From BPJU01 sp964425225 (GTDB lineage Bacteria > Planctomycetota > Planctomycetia > Pirellulales > Pirellulaceae), in contig CAYRMD010000007.1 of NCBI GenBank assembly GCA_964425225.1, positions 24,020 to 88,019 of the forward strand: a stretch of DNA of 64,000 nt. The letters are read 5' to 3'. How positions within the stretch are numbered: the first letter of the stretch is position 1; the number at the start of each line of letters is the position of its first letter. The position numbers and the translations under genes were made by a program. Below are positions 52,880 through 62,420 of the stretch, one piece after another. Under the pieces are notes generated by a model. The model was given only the letters and a program-made list of their open reading frames with translations, made no database searches and was not told the DNA's origin.

Positions 52880-54367
52880 TTAATCGCGCGAAATCACACC
52901 TTGACGCTCCAGCGGGTGGGGGCCTCGAGCCGTTAGGGCAGGAGCCGTTCCCGCCGGAAGTTTCTTTCCCCGATTCGACAAACATTTCGGGTCAACGGCT
53001 TGGCGGATAGCATCCATGAACTGAATGTCATCGGCCGAGTACATTTCGGCGAGAAACCCTCTTTTTTCCAGCCCGACGCCGTGCTCACCCGTAATCGAAC
53101 CGCCTAGTTCAATACACATGCGCAAGATTTCTCCGGCTAGCTGTTCTGCTCGCTCTAAAGCGCCCGGCTGACGACCATCGAACATGATCAAGGGATGGAG
53201 ATTGCCATCTCCGGCGTGGAAAACGTTCGCCACTCGAAAACCATACTGCCGGCTCAACCGTTCAATCTCGGCCAATGCCTGGCCCAATCGGCTTCGGGGT
53301 ACCACCCCATCCTGAACGATAAAATCCGGACTTAGCCGGCCCACGGCGCTGAAGGCTGACTTGCGCCCCTTCCAGATCTTGGCCCGTTCGGCTTCGTCTT
53401 CAGCCACCAAGGTTTGGTAGGCTCCCGATTGGCGGATGACGTCGAGCAATCTGGGGATTTCGGCGTCGACTTCCTCGCGGGTACCTTCCAGTTCGACGAT
53501 GAGGATCGCCTGTGCATCAGCCGGGTATTTTGCCCCAACCGCAGCCAGGGCCGCGTCCATCGCCATGCGGTCCATGATTTCTAACGCGCCGGGCAATAGC
53601 CCTGATGCCACAACGAGCGATACTGCGTGTCCGGCTGCTTCTAAGGAGTCATATGCCGCTTGAAGCGTGTAATAACGTTCCGGACGCGGTAACAGTCGAA
53701 CAGTGATCTCTAGAGCGATCCCTAGCAGCCCTTCGCTACCCACGAACAAACCCGTCCAATCTGGGCCTATGACTTCTAGACTGTCGCCTCCTAGGTGGCA
53801 AACCTCTCCGTCCGGCAAAACAACTTTTAGTCCCAAGACGTGGTTGGAAGTCATGCCGTATTTTAAACAATGTGCGCCGCCGGAATTGAAAGCCACATTG
53901 CCGCCGATCGTGCAGACCGGAGCACTAGACGGATCAGGAGCATAGAGTAAGCCGTCGGCTGCCACGTATTGCGAGATGCGCATATTGGTAACTCCGGGCT
54001 CGACAACGCACGTTCGAGCCATCCGGTCGTAGGCGATAATCCGGTTGAGCCGGTTCAAGGCGATTACCAGTCCTTGTTCGATCGGCACCGCTCCACCGCT
54101 GAGACTCGTGCCGCTTCCGCGTGCCATAAACGGAACGTCATAACGATGACAAATGGCCACGGTGCGGATTACTTCTTCTTGAGTTTGAGGCAACACGACT
54201 GCTGCAGGCGTAGCACGAAAGGCGGTCAACCCGTCCGATTCGTAGGGTACCAGTTCAGCTCGTCGCCGGAGCAGGCGATCGGGTGGGTAAAGCGACTCTA
54301 GTTCATTCCAAAAACGCGCGTCCATAAACCGTAAAGCCAGAGTTTCCCATCCTAGCGTGCCGAGCAT
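52880..54367 (-). CDS. glcD: Glycolate oxidase catalytic subunit GlcD
   Basis: About 495 residues from the ATG at 54367; an in-frame TTG (54382) and a later ATG (54325) are alternatives. The FAD-binding PCMH domain contains PFMARGSGTSLSGGAVP, PDPSSAPVCTIGGNVAFNSGG, HCLKYGMTSNHVLG and the DWTGLFVGSEGLLGIALEITV segment. The C-terminal FAD-oxidase domain contains IVQDGVVPRSRLGQAL, VANVFHAGDGNLHPLI and GGSITGEHGVGLEKR, whose His residues belong to the active site. It oxidises glycolate (or D-lactate in relatives) to the 2-oxo acid. It is first gene of glcDEF, and the order and subunits together support glycolate over D-lactate. Confidence 0.93.
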   Translation of the reverse strand: MLGTLGWETLALRFMDARFWNELESLYPPDRLLRRRAELVPYESDGLTAFRATPAAVVLPQTQEEVIRTVAICHRYDVPFMARGSGTSLSGGAVPIEQGLVIALNRLNRIIAYDRMARTCVVEPGVTNMRISQYVAADGLLYAPDPSSAPVCTIGGNVAFNSGGAHCLKYGMTSNHVLGLKVVLPDGEVCHLGGDSLEVIGPDWTGLFVGSEGLLGIALEITVRLLPRPERYYTLQAAYDSLEAAGHAVSLVVASGLLPGALEIMDRMAMDAALAAVGAKYPADAQAILIVELEGTREEVDAEIPRLLDVIRQSGAYQTLVAEDEAERAKIWKGRKSAFSAVGRLSPDFIVQDGVVPRSRLGQALAEIERLSRQYGFRVANVFHAGDGNLHPLIMFDGRQPGALERAEQLAGEILRMCIELGGSITGEHGVGLEKRGFLAEMYSADDIQFMDAIRQAVDPKCLSNRGKKLPAGTAPALTARGPHPLERQGVISRD

Positions 54368-54619
54368 AACAGCGAACGGCAACCGAGTATCCGAGAGTCG
54401 TATCGTCCGGTGGATCCCCGCGGATTACAAATATGACGCCGGACCTTTCCTTATTGTACCACGCCCCGGCCGAGTGCAGTTTATCGACTGCAGGGCTTAC
54501 TACTGAAAATCACTTCCAGCGATTCGCTCTGTTGTTTTCGTACGTATTTCGGTCGACACGACCGAAGACCAGTGCCGTTTGCTCGGCGCTACGAGTATCC
54601 GAGCGTTGAGCCCGCACGG

Positions 54620-56290
54620 CTATTCGACAGCCCCGTGCACACCTCCGGTGAACTTTTCGTCGACGGCCTGATGGCCCACGAGGACTTCTGCGCGATAGCC
54701 GCCTTTGGCTTTGAAATAAAGAATCAAACACAGGTAGGCGCCCAGCATGAATGCAGGAAAGATAGCCACATCGGCCAAGGCGCGCTGTTTGCCCTGAATC
54801 AACGCTCGATCAATAGCCTTTTGCCACTGATCTCGGCGCTCGGGCGTGTCCGCTGCCTGCGCGAGCAGCTCCTTCAGCTTCCGTTCATTAACCGCTTGAT
54901 ATTTTATGATTTCATAGATGCTGCGGTTCTCGACGACCGTCAGTTTGCCATCGTTCAGCAATTCCGGTACCGCCTGGGCTACCTCTGACGTTTCCAATAT
55001 CTCAATTTGCCGGTTCGATTGTAGCGCTCCCAAAAAAGTCATGCCAAGAGTTCCCACCGTGAGCATACCGATACCGCTGATTGCATTGAGTGTCAGAGCA
55101 CCGCCTTTGGGCATTTGTTCAGAAACGACCCCCAACATCGTCGGCCAGAAAAACGTTTTACCAAAACCATACAACGTCGCGGCAACTAAGATGGCCATGC
55201 CGGTAGTGAACGATAAACTAAGCAGTCCCACGATAGCCAACAACGAGCTGACAGCTAATAATCCCAAGGGCGAAAGGGAATGAACAATCGGTCCAGCGAA
55301 AAAGCGAAGCACCATCATTATGGCTGAGGTATAGACCAGGATCCAACCGGAATGGAATTTTTCTCCAAGAACTCCTTTCATGATATCCGTGATCCAGCCA
55401 TCAGTGCCAAGCTCCGTGGTTGCTAGCGGCATCATGGTCAATATCAAAACGAACATCAAAAAGCGACCAAGCGACTGCGTATACCAGCCAAAGGTCCCCA
55501 CCATAGCAATTCCGAGCACGGCGAACGGAATCCGATAATTTGAACCAAAGAATTCAATTAGTTGCAACGTGATCAGGAACGATGCAACAAGCGCTCCTAA
55601 CACACCGAACTCGGCTAGCATCTCCCGATAGGAAACCCCGGCTGCTTCGCGCTCTTGGATCGGGAATGTTAGCGGAATGAGAACGACAAAATACAGCAGC
55701 GCTGGAATCGCCAAAATTCCCACTTTGATCCACCATGGCACATTCTCAATAAAAATTGTAAATACACCAGCGATCACCAGGCCTCCTGGCCAACCGGCAT
55801 GCAGGATGTTGAGCCACTTGGTCTTTTCGCGTGCGAACATCGTAGCCACGACCGGATTGATGAATGACTCGACTGTACCGTTTGCCAAGGCCAACACCAA
55901 ACTTCCCCAATAAAGCATTTGATAGGCAAAAGACCTGCTGCCCAACGCGCGCAGCGTTTCCGGATCGTAGTTCTGGGCGACGAAATACGCGGCTACCGCC
56001 ACAACAGCCCATACCATATGGCCCAAGAAGGCGAGGATCATCGCGGTCTTATAACCGATGCGATCGATAATCAAGCTAAAACCGATAATGCTCACGGCAA
56101 ATGGCCACAGGCCGATGCCCATTAGGGCTCCTTTTTGCGGCTCGTCTAATCCAAATTGCTTTCCCCATTCGTCGATGAGGAACGTGCGCGTAACGAACCC
56201 AAAGGCCGTGGTTACCAATGCAATAAAACAACCCCAGAAAAGGATTTGATCATGACGAGAAGTTGCCGTTGCATTGCCGCCTTGGCTCAT
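54620..56290 (-). CDS. Major facilitator superfamily transporter
   Basis: About 556 residues from the ATG at 56290 (MSQGGNATATSRHDQILFWG) with GGAGCAGG upstream; earlier frame has no transporter features. Roughly twelve membrane helices, beginning GCFIALVTTAFGFVTRTFLI. The first cytoplasmic loop is IDRIGYKTAMI. A large soluble insertion (about 445-520, rich in Lys, Glu and Gln, with IYEIIKYQAVNERKLKELLA) precedes the last helix, which is uncommon. Substrate is unknown; MFS proteins of this type in planctomycetes often carry sugars. The adjoining glcDEF genes make a carboxylate substrate possible but unproven. Confidence 0.85.
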   Translation of the reverse strand: MSQGGNATATSRHDQILFWGCFIALVTTAFGFVTRTFLIDEWGKQFGLDEPQKGALMGIGLWPFAVSIIGFSLIIDRIGYKTAMILAFLGHMVWAVVAVAAYFVAQNYDPETLRALGSRSFAYQMLYWGSLVLALANGTVESFINPVVATMFAREKTKWLNILHAGWPGGLVIAGVFTIFIENVPWWIKVGILAIPALLYFVVLIPLTFPIQEREAAGVSYREMLAEFGVLGALVASFLITLQLIEFFGSNYRIPFAVLGIAMVGTFGWYTQSLGRFLMFVLILTMMPLATTELGTDGWITDIMKGVLGEKFHSGWILVYTSAIMMVLRFFAGPIVHSLSPLGLLAVSSLLAIVGLLSLSFTTGMAILVAATLYGFGKTFFWPTMLGVVSEQMPKGGALTLNAISGIGMLTVGTLGMTFLGALQSNRQIEILETSEVAQAVPELLNDGKLTVVENRSIYEIIKYQAVNERKLKELLAQAADTPERRDQWQKAIDRALIQGKQRALADVAIFPAFMLGAYLCLILYFKAKGGYRAEVLVGHQAVDEKFTGGVHGAVE

Positions 56291-56728
56291 CGATCCTGCT
56301 CCGCTAACCAGTGCCAAATTACCGGGCGACCAAGTCCGTTCTGTCGCGGGGTTACACACACTGTAAGTCGCCGGTCCATGAAAAACGATGAGTATAACGC
56401 CTTTTCGCAAAAAGTAAACTTTCATCACACGGATTCGTACCTTCCCTGCAAGCAGCCCCGCTCCAACGGGCGGCCCTTTCAGGAAGTGGGCTGAGCCTAA
56501 CCTACGATGTAAGAGACGACCAATCTAGGAGGTGAACGGATAACCGGTCCGATTGGGTGCTGCTTATGAAGTGCCTGCAAGCTAAGCAACCCAGGATAAG
56601 CAGCCCCGTTTTCGCCGATTCGTCCTGATAGCCCGACGAACGTCCGGAATCGGCTATACCGAAAACACGCTAGATGCGCCATAATGATGACCGTTTGTTC
56701 CTCTAGCGGTTGGCACGAGGTGTTTCCG
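56291..56728. other. Divergent intergenic region between MFS and aconitase genes
   Basis: About 440 bp without a recognised gene. Promoters for the divergent neighbours should be here, but no clear hexamer pair is seen. GAGGTG precedes the aconitase start. Confidence 0.4.
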
Positions 56729-59446
56729 ATGACCCGCAAAACAGCGTTTGACCCGTTCGGTACGCGTGACACGTTTCGCACTTCGCAAGGCGAAATTGGT
56801 TTATATCGTTTAAGTCGCCTGGAGGACCAGGGACTGGCGACCATCGCCAAATTACCTTATTCAATTCGGGTCTTGCTCGAAGCAATGCTTCGGCAGTGTG
56901 ACGGTTTTGCCGTCACCGAAGAGGACGTGCTGAACGTAGCCGGGTGGAATCCCACCGGCGCGGCTCCCGTGGAAATCCCCTTCAAGCCTGCCCGTGTCGT
57001 GTTGCAGGACTTTACCGGTGTCCCGGCCGTAGTGGACCTTGCCGCCATGCGTTCGGCCATGCATCGATTGGGCGGCGACCCGGCACGGATTAACCCACTG
57101 ATTCCCGTGGATTTAGTAATCGATCACTCGATTCAAGTCGATTTTTTTGGAACCCCCGATGCCCTGGAGCGAAATTTGGAGCTCGAATTTGCCCGAAACC
57201 GGGAACGTTACGAGTTTCTACGATGGGGACAGAGAGCTTTTCAAAACCTTCGGGTCGTACCGCCGAACGTCGGTATCGTGCACCAGGTCAACTTGGAGTA
57301 TCTGGCACGGGGCGTTTTCCTGGGGCAAGACGCGGCTGGGCCGATTGCTTATCCGGACTCCTTAGTCGGAACCGATAGCCACACCACGATGATCAATGGT
57401 TTGGGAATTGTCGGCTGGGGAGTAGGAGGCATCGAGGCCGAGGCCGTTATGCTCGGTCAACCCCTCTACATGTTGATGCCCGAAGTAATTGGATTCGAAT
57501 TGACCGGTCAACTATCTACCGGAGCCACCGCCACGGACCTGGTTTTGACGGTTACCGAGATCTTGCGCAAGGAGGGAGTTGTCGGGAAGTTCGTCGAATT
57601 CTTCGGTCCTGGCGTGACATCCATGAGTTTGCCGGACCGAGCCACCATCGCCAACATGGCTCCAGAGTATGGGGCCACGATGGGCTTCTTCCCGATGGAC
57701 GACGAATCGATACGCTACCTGCGCCGTACGGGACGCAAGGCGGATCACGTGGAACTGGTGGAGCGGTATATTAAAGAGCAACAACTTTACCGCTCGGATG
57801 CAGCACCGGTACCCCAATATACACGGCGGCTGAAATTGGATCTTGGTGCGGTCGAGCCTTCGCTCGCTGGTCCCAAACGGCCTCAGGACCGCGTGCCGTT
57901 ATCCCTTGTAAAGGTCTCGTTCCGGCAAGCACTGACGGCACCCGTGGCGCAGCGGGGTTTTCAACTCGACGAACAGGCACTGGTGCGCGAAGCGACTTTG
58001 TCATTGAACGGTTACCAAACGCGACTTACTCACGGATCGGTGGTAATTGCGGCAATTACCAGTTGTACCAACACCAGTAACCCATCGGTGATGCTGGCGG
58101 CCGGATTACTGGCTCAGAAAGCGGTCGAGCGTGGCTTGCACATGCCGCCTCATGTGAAAACCAGTTTAGCACCCGGTTCCCGAGTCGTTACCGAATATCT
58201 GCGGCGAGCCGGCGTGCTGGAATCGTTAGCGCAACTGGGCTTTCATCTTGTCGGCTATGGGTGCACGACATGTATCGGCAATAGCGGCCCGCTGCCGGAA
58301 GATGTCGCACAGGCCGTTCGGTCTGCCGACTTGGTGGTCGCTGCCGTCTTAAGCGGCAATCGCAATTTCGAAGGTCGCATCAACCCCTTGGCCCGCGCTA
58401 ACTACTTGGCGAGTCCGCCGTTAGTCGTCGCCTTTGCCCTGGCAGGGCGAGTCGACGTGAACTTGTTGGAAGAGCCGCTGGCCAAGGATGACCTCGGGCG
58501 CGAGGTCTTTCTAAAGGATATTTGGCCGTCGACCGACGAGATCGCTCAGTTGATCGAACAGTGTGTGCGCCCCGCGCTGTTTGAAGAAGAGTACCGGAAA
58601 GCGCTGGAAGGCCCGGCGCTTTGGAACGCGTTACCAACCAGTGAGAGCCTCCTCTATCCGTGGAGCCCGAAAAGTACCTATATCCAAGAGCCGCCTTTCT
58701 TGACTAAAGTAACTACCGAACCGCCCGGAATTCAGCCGATCCGAGGCGCTCGGGTTTTGGCTCTGTTAGGTGACTCGGTCACCACAGACCATATTTCGCC
58801 TGCAGGTTCGATCGCTGCCGATAGCCCGGCAGGACGATATCTTATCGAACAAGGCATCGCCCCGAGCGATTTCAACAGCTACGGCGCACGACGCGGAAAC
58901 GACCGCGTGATGGTCCGAGGTACGTTCGCCAACATTCGCATCAGGAATTACCTCGTCCCGGGAGTCGAAGGAGGTTACACGAAACACATCCCCAGCGGCG
59001 AACAATTGACGATCTATGAGGCGGCCATGCGCTATCAACAGGAGGGAGTACCACTCTTGGTCATAGCTGGAACCGAGTACGGTACGGGTAGTAGCCGAGA
59101 CTGGGCCGCCAAGGGTACCGCCATGTTGGGAGTGCGAGCGGTGGTTGCGGCAAGTTTCGAACGGATCCACCGAAGTAACCTCGTCGGTATGGGCGTCGTG
59201 CCCCTGGAATTCCTTCCGGGCACGACCTGGCAGTCTCTGGGGCTTACCGGAGAAGAACTCTACGACATCGACGGCCTGGACGATAATCTGGCTCCTCGAA
59301 GCCAGGTTCACATGCACGTCACGCAACCGGACGGCACGACGCGCAAAATCCCGTTGCAGGTGCGGGTAGATACCCCCGTCGAAATGGATTACCTCCGCCA
59401 TGGAGGAATATTGCCGTACGTGCTGCGATTGTTGTCCAAAGGATAA
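56729..59446 (+). CDS. acnA: Aconitate hydratase (AcnA type)
   Basis: A 905-residue protein from the ATG at 56729 (MTRKTAFDPFGTRDTF). It isomerises citrate to isocitrate. The 4Fe-4S ligands are Cys in ITSCTNTSNPSVM and both Cys of GYGCTTCIGNSGPL. Further signatures are the DHSIQVDFFGTPDA segment, LVGTDSHTTMINGLGIVGWGVGG, GSRVVTEYL and the swivel domain TEYGTGSSRDWAAKGTAMLGVRAVVAASFERIHRSN with GMGVVPLEF. Length and order fit AcnA/IRP1 rather than AcnB. It stands alone, upstream of the convergent bioF. Its substrate cycle connects to 2-oxoglutarate made by the 29.9-32.3 kb module. Confidence 0.96.
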   Translation: MTRKTAFDPFGTRDTFRTSQGEIGLYRLSRLEDQGLATIAKLPYSIRVLLEAMLRQCDGFAVTEEDVLNVAGWNPTGAAPVEIPFKPARVVLQDFTGVPAVVDLAAMRSAMHRLGGDPARINPLIPVDLVIDHSIQVDFFGTPDALERNLELEFARNRERYEFLRWGQRAFQNLRVVPPNVGIVHQVNLEYLARGVFLGQDAAGPIAYPDSLVGTDSHTTMINGLGIVGWGVGGIEAEAVMLGQPLYMLMPEVIGFELTGQLSTGATATDLVLTVTEILRKEGVVGKFVEFFGPGVTSMSLPDRATIANMAPEYGATMGFFPMDDESIRYLRRTGRKADHVELVERYIKEQQLYRSDAAPVPQYTRRLKLDLGAVEPSLAGPKRPQDRVPLSLVKVSFRQALTAPVAQRGFQLDEQALVREATLSLNGYQTRLTHGSVVIAAITSCTNTSNPSVMLAAGLLAQKAVERGLHMPPHVKTSLAPGSRVVTEYLRRAGVLESLAQLGFHLVGYGCTTCIGNSGPLPEDVAQAVRSADLVVAAVLSGNRNFEGRINPLARANYLASPPLVVAFALAGRVDVNLLEEPLAKDDLGREVFLKDIWPSTDEIAQLIEQCVRPALFEEEYRKALEGPALWNALPTSESLLYPWSPKSTYIQEPPFLTKVTTEPPGIQPIRGARVLALLGDSVTTDHISPAGSIAADSPAGRYLIEQGIAPSDFNSYGARRGNDRVMVRGTFANIRIRNYLVPGVEGGYTKHIPSGEQLTIYEAAMRYQQEGVPLLVIAGTEYGTGSSRDWAAKGTAMLGVRAVVAASFERIHRSNLVGMGVVPLEFLPGTTWQSLGLTGEELYDIDGLDDNLAPRSQVHMHVTQPDGTTRKIPLQVRVDTPVEMDYLRHGGILPYVLRLLSKG

Positions 59447-59735
59447 GCCGGATGTTGGTTAGTTCATGACTTAAAGACGCTCCGCCCCCTACCGCGAACG
59501 GACAACACGACATCGTCCTGTGGAGCTTTCACCAACCGCATCCCAGACGAGACTGCCTTCGAATTTCTCTGCGTCCCTGCATCCCTGCGTCTCTCCGTCC
59601 CTGCGTCCCTGCATCTCTGCATCTCTGCGTCTCTGCGTCCCTGCGTCTCTGCGTTAAAACCCCCTTCCGTTAATTCCCTCCCAGACCACCATCGAATCCT
59701 CCACACAGAAGAAGGCCTCATAACCGTCCCATTAT
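59447..59735. other. Convergent gap with an 8-bp tandem array
   Basis: About 290 bp between the convergent ends of acnA and bioF, dominated by the array at 59567-59658. The minus-strand translation (AETQGRRDAEMQRC) is repeat-derived and not a gene. Confidence 0.6.
59567..59658 (+). repeat. Eleven-unit 8-bp tandem array ending in GTTAAA
   Basis: Eleven consecutive 8-mers of the form CYCTSCRT run from 59567 to 59654; CTCTGCGT and CCCTGCGT dominate, with CCCTGCAT, CTCTGCAT and CTCTCCGT variants. The array ends GCGTTAAA, the conserved end of the dispersed TTAACGC family when read on the minus strand. It is the longest member in the window. Minus-strand reading gives the AETQRRRDAE-like peptide seen in spurious database proteins of many bacteria. 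Confidence 0.85.
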
Positions 59736-60902
59736 TTATTCGCACGGTTTTGGCACTTCCAACTCACTTAGTGCATCGATCAGCCGATCGACATCCTCGA
59801 ACGAATGACCAGCCGTCAGGCTGATCCGCAATAATGATTGACCCACTGGAACACTGGGGGGGCGAATACCCGGAACAAAGAGCCCGGCGCGCCGCAGCCG
59901 CTCGGCATACGACATCGTGGTAGCCGGATCGCCGATGATTATCGGGATAATCTGGCTGGACGAGTGCCCGAGGTTCCAGCCCATCGATTGCAGTGCCGAC
60001 CGAAGCCGGTCAACAAGCTGCCACAGGTGCTGCCGAGCCCGCTCGGCAGTTCGTGCTCGCTCAACGGCCCGACAGGCCACTGTAGCCACCCAATCGGGGA
60101 CGGCCGTGGAAAAAAAATAGGAGCGGGCGCGTTGCACCGCCCAGCGGACGACGTCACTTGGCCCGACAACAAATCCGCCGATACCCCCCAAAGCCTTACT
60201 CAGCGTGCCCACACGCACGGCAATGCGGCCGGCCAATCCCAATTGGTGGACGGCTCCCGCGCCGGTTGGCCCGAATACGCCGGTCGCGTGCGCTTCATCG
60301 ACCAACAGCATTGCTTCATAGCGTTCTGCAATATCGGCCAGGGCAACTAACGGGGCCAAGTCGCCATCCATGCTGAACACCGAGTCGCTGACGATTAACC
60401 GTCGGCGGTAAGCGGCAGCTTGCCGCAACAACTGTTCCAGGTGATCAGCGTCGGCGTGGCGATAAACGGCAACATCGGCTCGTGACAAACGGCATCCGTC
60501 GATGATGCTGGCGTGATTGCGCTCGTCGCTTAGCACTACGTCGCCCCGTCCGACTAAGGCGCTAATCATACCGACATTAGCGGCATAGCCCGAGGAAAAC
60601 ACCACGGCCGCTTCGGCTCCTTCCCAGTCGGCTAAACTGGATTCGAGCCGTTGATGAGCCTCGCTGTAACCGCTAACCAGTGCACTGGCTCCACTGCCCC
60701 AGCCGGAGTGGGTCAGTGTCGCTGCATAGCTACTCAGTTCGGCTGCTAAGCCCAGATAGTCGTTGCTGCCAAAGTTGACGACCCATTGACCATCCAAGAG
60801 TACTCGTGCGCCTTGCGGCGAAGCGCGAAGGCGCCTGTGCCTTAGGAGCCCTGCCCGCTCCCATTGGGCTAGTTCCGTCGTGATCCACTGCCACGGATCC
60901 AT
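59736..60902 (-). CDS. bioF: 8-amino-7-oxononanoate synthase
   Basis: A 388-residue PLP enzyme of the alpha-oxoamine synthase family. NFGSNDYLGLAAE near residue 43, GWGSGASALVSGYSEAHQRLE, DERNHASIIDGCRLSRAD, LIVSDSVFSMDGDLAPL, VDEAHATGVFGPTGAGAV and GTLSKALGGIGGFVVG (PLP Lys) are all in place. It condenses pimeloyl-ACP or -CoA with alanine in biotin synthesis. The related glycine C-acetyltransferase is less likely, because GSGASALVSGY and the short N-terminus are BioF features. The start follows the rhomboid gene by 30 bp on the same strand. Other bio genes are not in the window. Confidence 0.88.
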   Translation of the reverse strand: MDPWQWITTELAQWERAGLLRHRRLRASPQGARVLLDGQWVVNFGSNDYLGLAAELSSYAATLTHSGWGSGASALVSGYSEAHQRLESSLADWEGAEAAVVFSSGYAANVGMISALVGRGDVVLSDERNHASIIDGCRLSRADVAVYRHADADHLEQLLRQAAAYRRRLIVSDSVFSMDGDLAPLVALADIAERYEAMLLVDEAHATGVFGPTGAGAVHQLGLAGRIAVRVGTLSKALGGIGGFVVGPSDVVRWAVQRARSYFFSTAVPDWVATVACRAVERARTAERARQHLWQLVDRLRSALQSMGWNLGHSSSQIIPIIIGDPATTMSYAERLRRAGLFVPGIRPPSVPVGQSLLRISLTAGHSFEDVDRLIDALSELEVPKPCE

Positions 60903-60932
60903 CAGAGAATAGGTCCCTTGGGGTCGGCGAGC

Positions 60933-61814
60933 CTAAAGCCGCTGGCGGACTTTACGGCTGTAGTTTTCCAGGAAGGACCGCTCTTCGGCCGTCAAGCTGT
61001 CCAGCCCGTTTTTGGCAACTTTATCGAGAAGGGCGTCGGCACGCTGCTCCATTTCGACATCCGATTCGTCCGTTTCCGGCACGCGGTGGACGCGCAAATG
61101 TGGTCGCCGCCATCGGCGCAACCACTTGCCGAAATCCCAGTCTGACAAGGTTCGCTCCCAAAAATCGCCGTAACGGCTATAGAGCACGCCGAAAGCTGCT
61201 CCCACTAGGTGGACATCAAAAGCCACTTTTCCCCACTCGGATCGGCCGATTCCTTGCATACCTGCAAGGTCCGCTAGAACGAACAGCACCCCAACAACCC
61301 ATGCTGGTAGCGGCAAAACAAAGAATAGCAGAATCGTACGGTTGGGATACAGGCATACAAAAAGCAAGAACGTGGCCGTAACCGCCCCGGATGCTCCCAA
61401 GAGTCGTGTCGGTGCATCGAAGCCGGATGTTAAGACTTGACGCGCAACCCATGCAATGCCGCATAGCACCACGGCGGTTAAATAAAAACGAGTAAATCGC
61501 CGCCCTCCATAACGCGCTTCTAACTCTTGTCCGAACATGTACAGCACAAACATATTCAACACAATATGCCCCACAACTTCCGGGTCATGAACAAAACCAT
61601 AGGTAATGAATCGCCACCACAACCACGGACGTGTGACGTCCGCCGGCTCTAACATCAACCAACCGGCCAAACGATGCTCGTTTCCACCGAACAGTAAGTC
61701 GGCAACTAGTACAACTACGTTTATTACGATAAGAGTTGCTAATACCGAGCGGCCGGAACTCACGTGCCAGCCGGTATGCTCTTCCCGATAATACTCGCGA
61801 TCCGTCAACCCCAT
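60933..61814 (-). CDS. Rhomboid-family intramembrane serine protease
   Basis: A 293-residue protein from the ATG at 61814 (MGLTDREYYREE), with AAGGAG seven bases upstream; the longer frame lacks such support. Six helices are predicted. Catalytic Ser is in LLGASGAVTATFLL (GxSG), and His in VAFDVHLVGAAFGVLYS. The preceding HIVLNMFVLYMFGQELE holds the Asn-bearing loop. A cytoplasmic C-terminal tail of about 80 residues (about 212-293) is acidic and charged, ending FLENYSRKVRQRL. Planctomycetes carry this tailed form often. It likely cleaves membrane proteins; substrate is unknown. bioF follows after 30 bp. Confidence 0.9.
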   Translation of the reverse strand: MGLTDREYYREEHTGWHVSSGRSVLATLIVINVVVLVADLLFGGNEHRLAGWLMLEPADVTRPWLWWRFITYGFVHDPEVVGHIVLNMFVLYMFGQELEARYGGRRFTRFYLTAVVLCGIAWVARQVLTSGFDAPTRLLGASGAVTATFLLFVCLYPNRTILLFFVLPLPAWVVGVLFVLADLAGMQGIGRSEWGKVAFDVHLVGAAFGVLYSRYGDFWERTLSDWDFGKWLRRWRRPHLRVHRVPETDESDVEMEQRADALLDKVAKNGLDSLTAEERSFLENYSRKVRQRL

Positions 61815-62018
61815 AGCCTGCTCCTTTTCAGCAGTTCCTACTCGTTTTATTATTCGCAAAAGGTCCACGAAAACTACAAAGCTGTTGTAATCCCCCTGTG
61901 CCACAGCCGCTAGTTTAGAGTATACTCGTTGCAGGGGACTAGTGTAGGTTTAACGCAGTAAAGAACCACCTATGCTAGTCGGAGAGCAGCACGGCGGCGT
62001 TCAATAGAGGAATCGTTC

Positions 62019-62420
62019 ATGGCCAAACAGGGACCGCGGAAAAAAGTTCCAGCCAAATTGGCTGTTATCAACGCTGATAATTGCACCGGGTGTGAGTCGT
62101 GTGTCGAAGTTTGCCCCGTGGACTGCATCACGCTCATTGAACGGAATCGCGGAGTGAAAGGTCATGAAGCGTGGTGCGAAATCGATTTGGAACGCTGCGT
62201 GGGATGCGAAGTCTGCGTACATATCCCGCGAAAGAAAAGCGACCCGTACGAGCTGAAAGTTTGCCCGTGGGATGCTATTGAAATGGTCCCCACTGAGCAG
62301 GTCCATGAGGTAGTCGCCCAAATCGGGGGACCTCCGGACTATATTCAAGAGAATTGGGACCGCTTGGTGGGTACTGCCTTTCGTTTAGCTCAATTGCGTG
62401 TGGGGTCCGGCACTTCGTAA
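62019..62420 (+). CDS. Dicluster 4Fe-4S ferredoxin
   Basis: A 133-residue electron carrier behind AGAGGAA. Cluster I: CTGCESCVEVCPVDC (about 22-36). Cluster II: CVGCEVCVHIP, then a 12-residue insertion (RKKSDPYELK) before VCPWDAIEM, so the fourth Cys of the second site is farther away than in the 2x4Fe-4S clostridial type. The basic N-terminal stretch (MAKQGPRKKVPAKL) and a 40-residue C-terminal helix with QENWDRLVGTAFRLAQLR are extra. Low-potential electron carrier for unknown partners; the sulfite reductase at 33.5 kb is a candidate client. It is divergent from the rhomboid gene. Confidence 0.92.
   Translation: MAKQGPRKKVPAKLAVINADNCTGCESCVEVCPVDCITLIERNRGVKGHEAWCEIDLERCVGCEVCVHIPRKKSDPYELKVCPWDAIEMVPTEQVHEVVAQIGGPPDYIQENWDRLVGTAFRLAQLRVGSGTS

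Noticed and set aside
59567..59658. Possible CRISPR array
   Set aside because: Units are 8 bp and contiguous with no unique spacers, and no cas gene is in the window. It is a tandem repeat.
59464..59745. Minus-strand frame with AETQGRRDAEMQRC-like protein
   Set aside because: It is the translation of the 8-bp tandem array and overlaps the bioF end; composition is repeat-driven and no ribosome site was found.
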